Origin: Phycisphaeraceae bacterium
Lineage (GTDB): Bacteria > Planctomycetota > Phycisphaerae > Phycisphaerales > Phycisphaeraceae
Direction: 5' to 3'
Length of the DNA: 7,255 nt
Assembly: GCA_007119405.1 (NCBI GenBank)
Contig: SKPT01000142.1
Span: 1 to 7,255 of the forward strand
The notes under the pieces were generated by a model, which was given only the letters and a program-made list of their open reading frames with translations, was not told where the DNA came from and did not search any database. Made by a program: the position numbers and the translations under genes. This document shows, in pieces, positions 5,651 through 7,255 of the stretch (the first letter of the stretch is position 1; each line of letters starts with the position of its first letter).

Positions 5651-7255
5651 TCAACAGGCAAGCGTGGCCGGCTGGTTGATGCGTTCGTACCAGGTCGTCG
5701 GCTCACGGGTCCAGCCGTTCTTGAGGCGGTGATCCTCGGCCAGCAGCTTGCGGTAAAGGTAGCGCCCGCCGATCGCCGCGGCGAGCCGGGCGCGCAGGCC
5801 GAACGTGCGGCAGATGTCCTTGAGCAGGTTGTCGATGCGATCGTACAGCTTCGGATCGCGCCGGAACCACTTGCGCGCCGCCCAGCACGCGGCCGCGTAG
5901 CTGGTCGCCAGCTCGCGCGCCTCCCATGCGAACCGCGCGCGGATGCGCGGGTCGGGACAGTTCCGGTAGCGCTTCCAGCCGGCCAGCGTGGTGCGGGCGA
6001 CGCGGATCACGCTCGGGCCGTTGACCGCGAAGTCGCGCTTGAACGCGCGGAGGATCATCTCGCTTTCGGCGCCGGGTGGGATGTGCGGATGGCGGAAGTT
6101 GAAGCAGAGCTGGCCGTGGAAGTCGGCCATGTCCTCGCAGTCCGGGTCGAGCAGCGTGCCGGCGGCGCGATGCTCCTCGAACAGCGCGGTGCCGGGCACC
6201 GGCGTGTAGAGCATGAACTGGTGGAACTCGGTGTCGTGCCTGGCGGCGTGATCGATGGCTTCGTCGATGTTCTCGGGCGTGTGCTCCTCCATGCCGATAA
6301 TGCTCGAGCCCAGCACCCGGATCCCGTGCGATTGGAGCGTGCGCACCAGGCCCAGCGTGTCGGTGCCGCTGAGCTTGGCGTACTTGCTGTCCTTGCCCTC
6401 CAGGCCCATCCAGACCCAGGAGATGCCCATCGCCACGAGCTGGTCGAGGCGATAGGAGCGCAGGACGTTGGCGGAGCTGAAGACGTACATCGCCCAGGCC
6501 TTGTCGTGCTCCTGCATCAGCTCGAGCAACCGCAGGGCGCGCTTGCGGTGCAGAAGGAAGTTCTCGTCCATGATGAAGAACGAGCGCACGCCGAGCTGCC
6601 GCTCGACCTGGCACATGACGTCGAACAGCTCGTCGCCCGTCTCATAGAAGCCGATGTGCCGGCCCTTGCCGCCGAACATCGCGCTGGTGGCGCAGAAGTT
6701 GCACCCGACGGGGCATCCCACGGAGGGGATGATGGTGGCGGCGACATCACCGCGACGTTCGCGCAGGGTGATGCCCATGGAGCGCGTGCCCAGGCCGGAG
6801 AGAATCGGCGGATGCTCGATGGGGCGATCGGGGTCGGGCTCGTTGAGAAAGCGTCGGAACCAGGCGATGCCCTCGCCGCGGACGATGTGGTCGGCGTCGA
6901 TCTTCTCGTCCAGGCGTGGCACGTTGGCGACGTGGCCGCCGACGACGATGGTGGCGTCGGGCTGCTGCTGTCGGATGCGCAGGCACATCCGGCGGACCTT
7001 CTCGACGTTGGCGGGGATGGCGCTGATGCCGACGATGTCGTAAGGTTCGTCGGCGAGCTCCTGCTCGAAGCGTTCGAGGCTGGGGAAGTCGAGCAGGGTG
7101 CAGGGGGCGGTGATGTTCGCCTGGATGAGCATCAGGCCCCAGGAGCGGTGGAACATGCGCAGGGAGAAGGGCCCCTGCACGCGGGTGACCTGGTTGTGGT
7201 AGAGCTCCATGGGGTTGATGGCGCGGCTGCCATGCTCGTCGTCGCGGGCGTAGGG
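5651..7255 (-). CDS. B12-binding-domain radical SAM protein, 5'-truncated by the window edge
   Basis: From the first in-window ATG (7210) 519 residues run to a TGA; the frame stays open for 15 more codons to the window edge and that ATG has no ribosome site, so the true start is probably outside. Residues 30-115 resemble a cobalamin-binding Rossmann fold: YDIVGISA (57-64), ATIVVGGHVA (86-95), ADHIVRGEG (106-114). No DxHxxG cobalt-ligand motif is visible, as in many members of this class. CPVGCNFC (166-173) is the CxxxCxxC motif holding the 4Fe-4S cluster that cleaves S-adenosylmethionine; the codons lie at 6715-6692. Downstream are FYETGDELF (188-196), FFIMDENFLL (211-220), FSSANVL (244-250), WMGLEG (267-272) and YTPVPGTALFEEH (335-347), normal for the radical SAM barrel of this class. 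About 120 C-terminal residues, rich in Arg, Ala and Trp, match nothing I recognise. Members act as methylases or in lipid and cofactor chemistry; the substrate here is unknown. Cytoplasmic. Confidence 0.88.
   Translation of the reverse strand, partial: PYARDDEHGSRAINPMELYHNQVTRVQGPFSLRMFHRSWGLMLIQANITAPCTLLDFPSLERFEQELADEPYDIVGISAIPANVEKVRRMCLRIRQQQPDATIVVGGHVANVPRLDEKIDADHIVRGEGIAWFRRFLNEPDPDRPIEHPPILSGLGTRSMGITLRERRGDVAATIIPSVGCPVGCNFCATSAMFGGKGRHIGFYETGDELFDVMCQVERQLGVRSFFIMDENFLLHRKRALRLLELMQEHDKAWAMYVFSSANVLRSYRLDQLVAMGISWVWMGLEGKDSKYAKLSGTDTLGLVRTLQSHGIRVLGSSIIGMEEHTPENIDEAIDHAARHDTEFHQFMLYTPVPGTALFEEHRAAGTLLDPDCEDMADFHGQLCFNFRHPHIPPGAESEMILRAFKRDFAVNGPSVIRVARTTLAGWKRYRNCPDPRIRARFAWEARELATSYAAACWAARKWFRRDPKLYDRIDNLLKDICRTFGLRARLAAAIGGRYLYRKLLAEDHRLKNGWTREPTTWYERINQPATLAC

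Noticed and set aside
4513..5706. 397-codon - strand frame spanning the intergenic region and the start of the Asp-box gene
   Set aside because: The product is a low-complexity Pro/Arg/Thr/Ser/Ala sequence in the wrong frame of a clear gene, and it would overlap the end of the radical SAM gene.

Overview
The window is high-GC DNA (roughly two thirds G+C by eye) holding two genes on the + strand that converge on two genes on the - strand. The outer gene at each end runs off the window. All four read as ordinary bacterial chromosomal genes. A glycosyltransferase, a glycoside hydrolase, an exported Asp-box propeller and a B12-type radical SAM enzyme together would suit a Planctomycetota/Phycisphaerae-like or other polysaccharide-handling environmental bacterium. 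This is inference only, as there is no rRNA or other marker gene here.

Left arm (+): positions 2-505 hold the C-terminal end of an integral-membrane glycosyltransferase of the GT39/ArnT/PMT kind, with two membrane segments and a soluble tail. After a 93-nt gap with weak hairpins comes a complete 829-aa GH38 alpha-mannosidase (599-3088). It is cytoplasmic, keeps the four zinc-binding residues of the family and is divergent around the acid/base region. A 165-nt convergent gap (3089-3253) follows, carrying a perfect 8-bp GC-rich stem-loop.

Right arm (-): an exported 723-aa BNR/Asp-box beta-propeller protein (3254-5425) has a clear signal peptide, about a dozen Asp-boxes and a GH74-like layout. 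It has its own Shine-Dalgarno sequence and a plausible sigma70-type promoter, overlapped by an inverted repeat. Upstream of it lies the most structured non-coding stretch of the window (5426-5650), with two inverted repeats and a three-copy 8-bp G-rich tandem repeat. Beyond that is a cobalamin-domain radical SAM protein (5651 to the window end) whose N-terminus lies outside the window.

The genes do not form an obvious pathway. The + pair can be linked through glycan (mannose) chemistry, and the exported propeller could act on or bind polysaccharide outside the cytoplasm. The radical SAM gene has no visible link to them. I see no CRISPR array, transposase, tRNA, rRNA or phage gene, and no clear sign of an undescribed multi-gene system. 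The non-coding block at 5487-5591 and the divergent active sites of the mannosidase and propeller are the items most worth following up.
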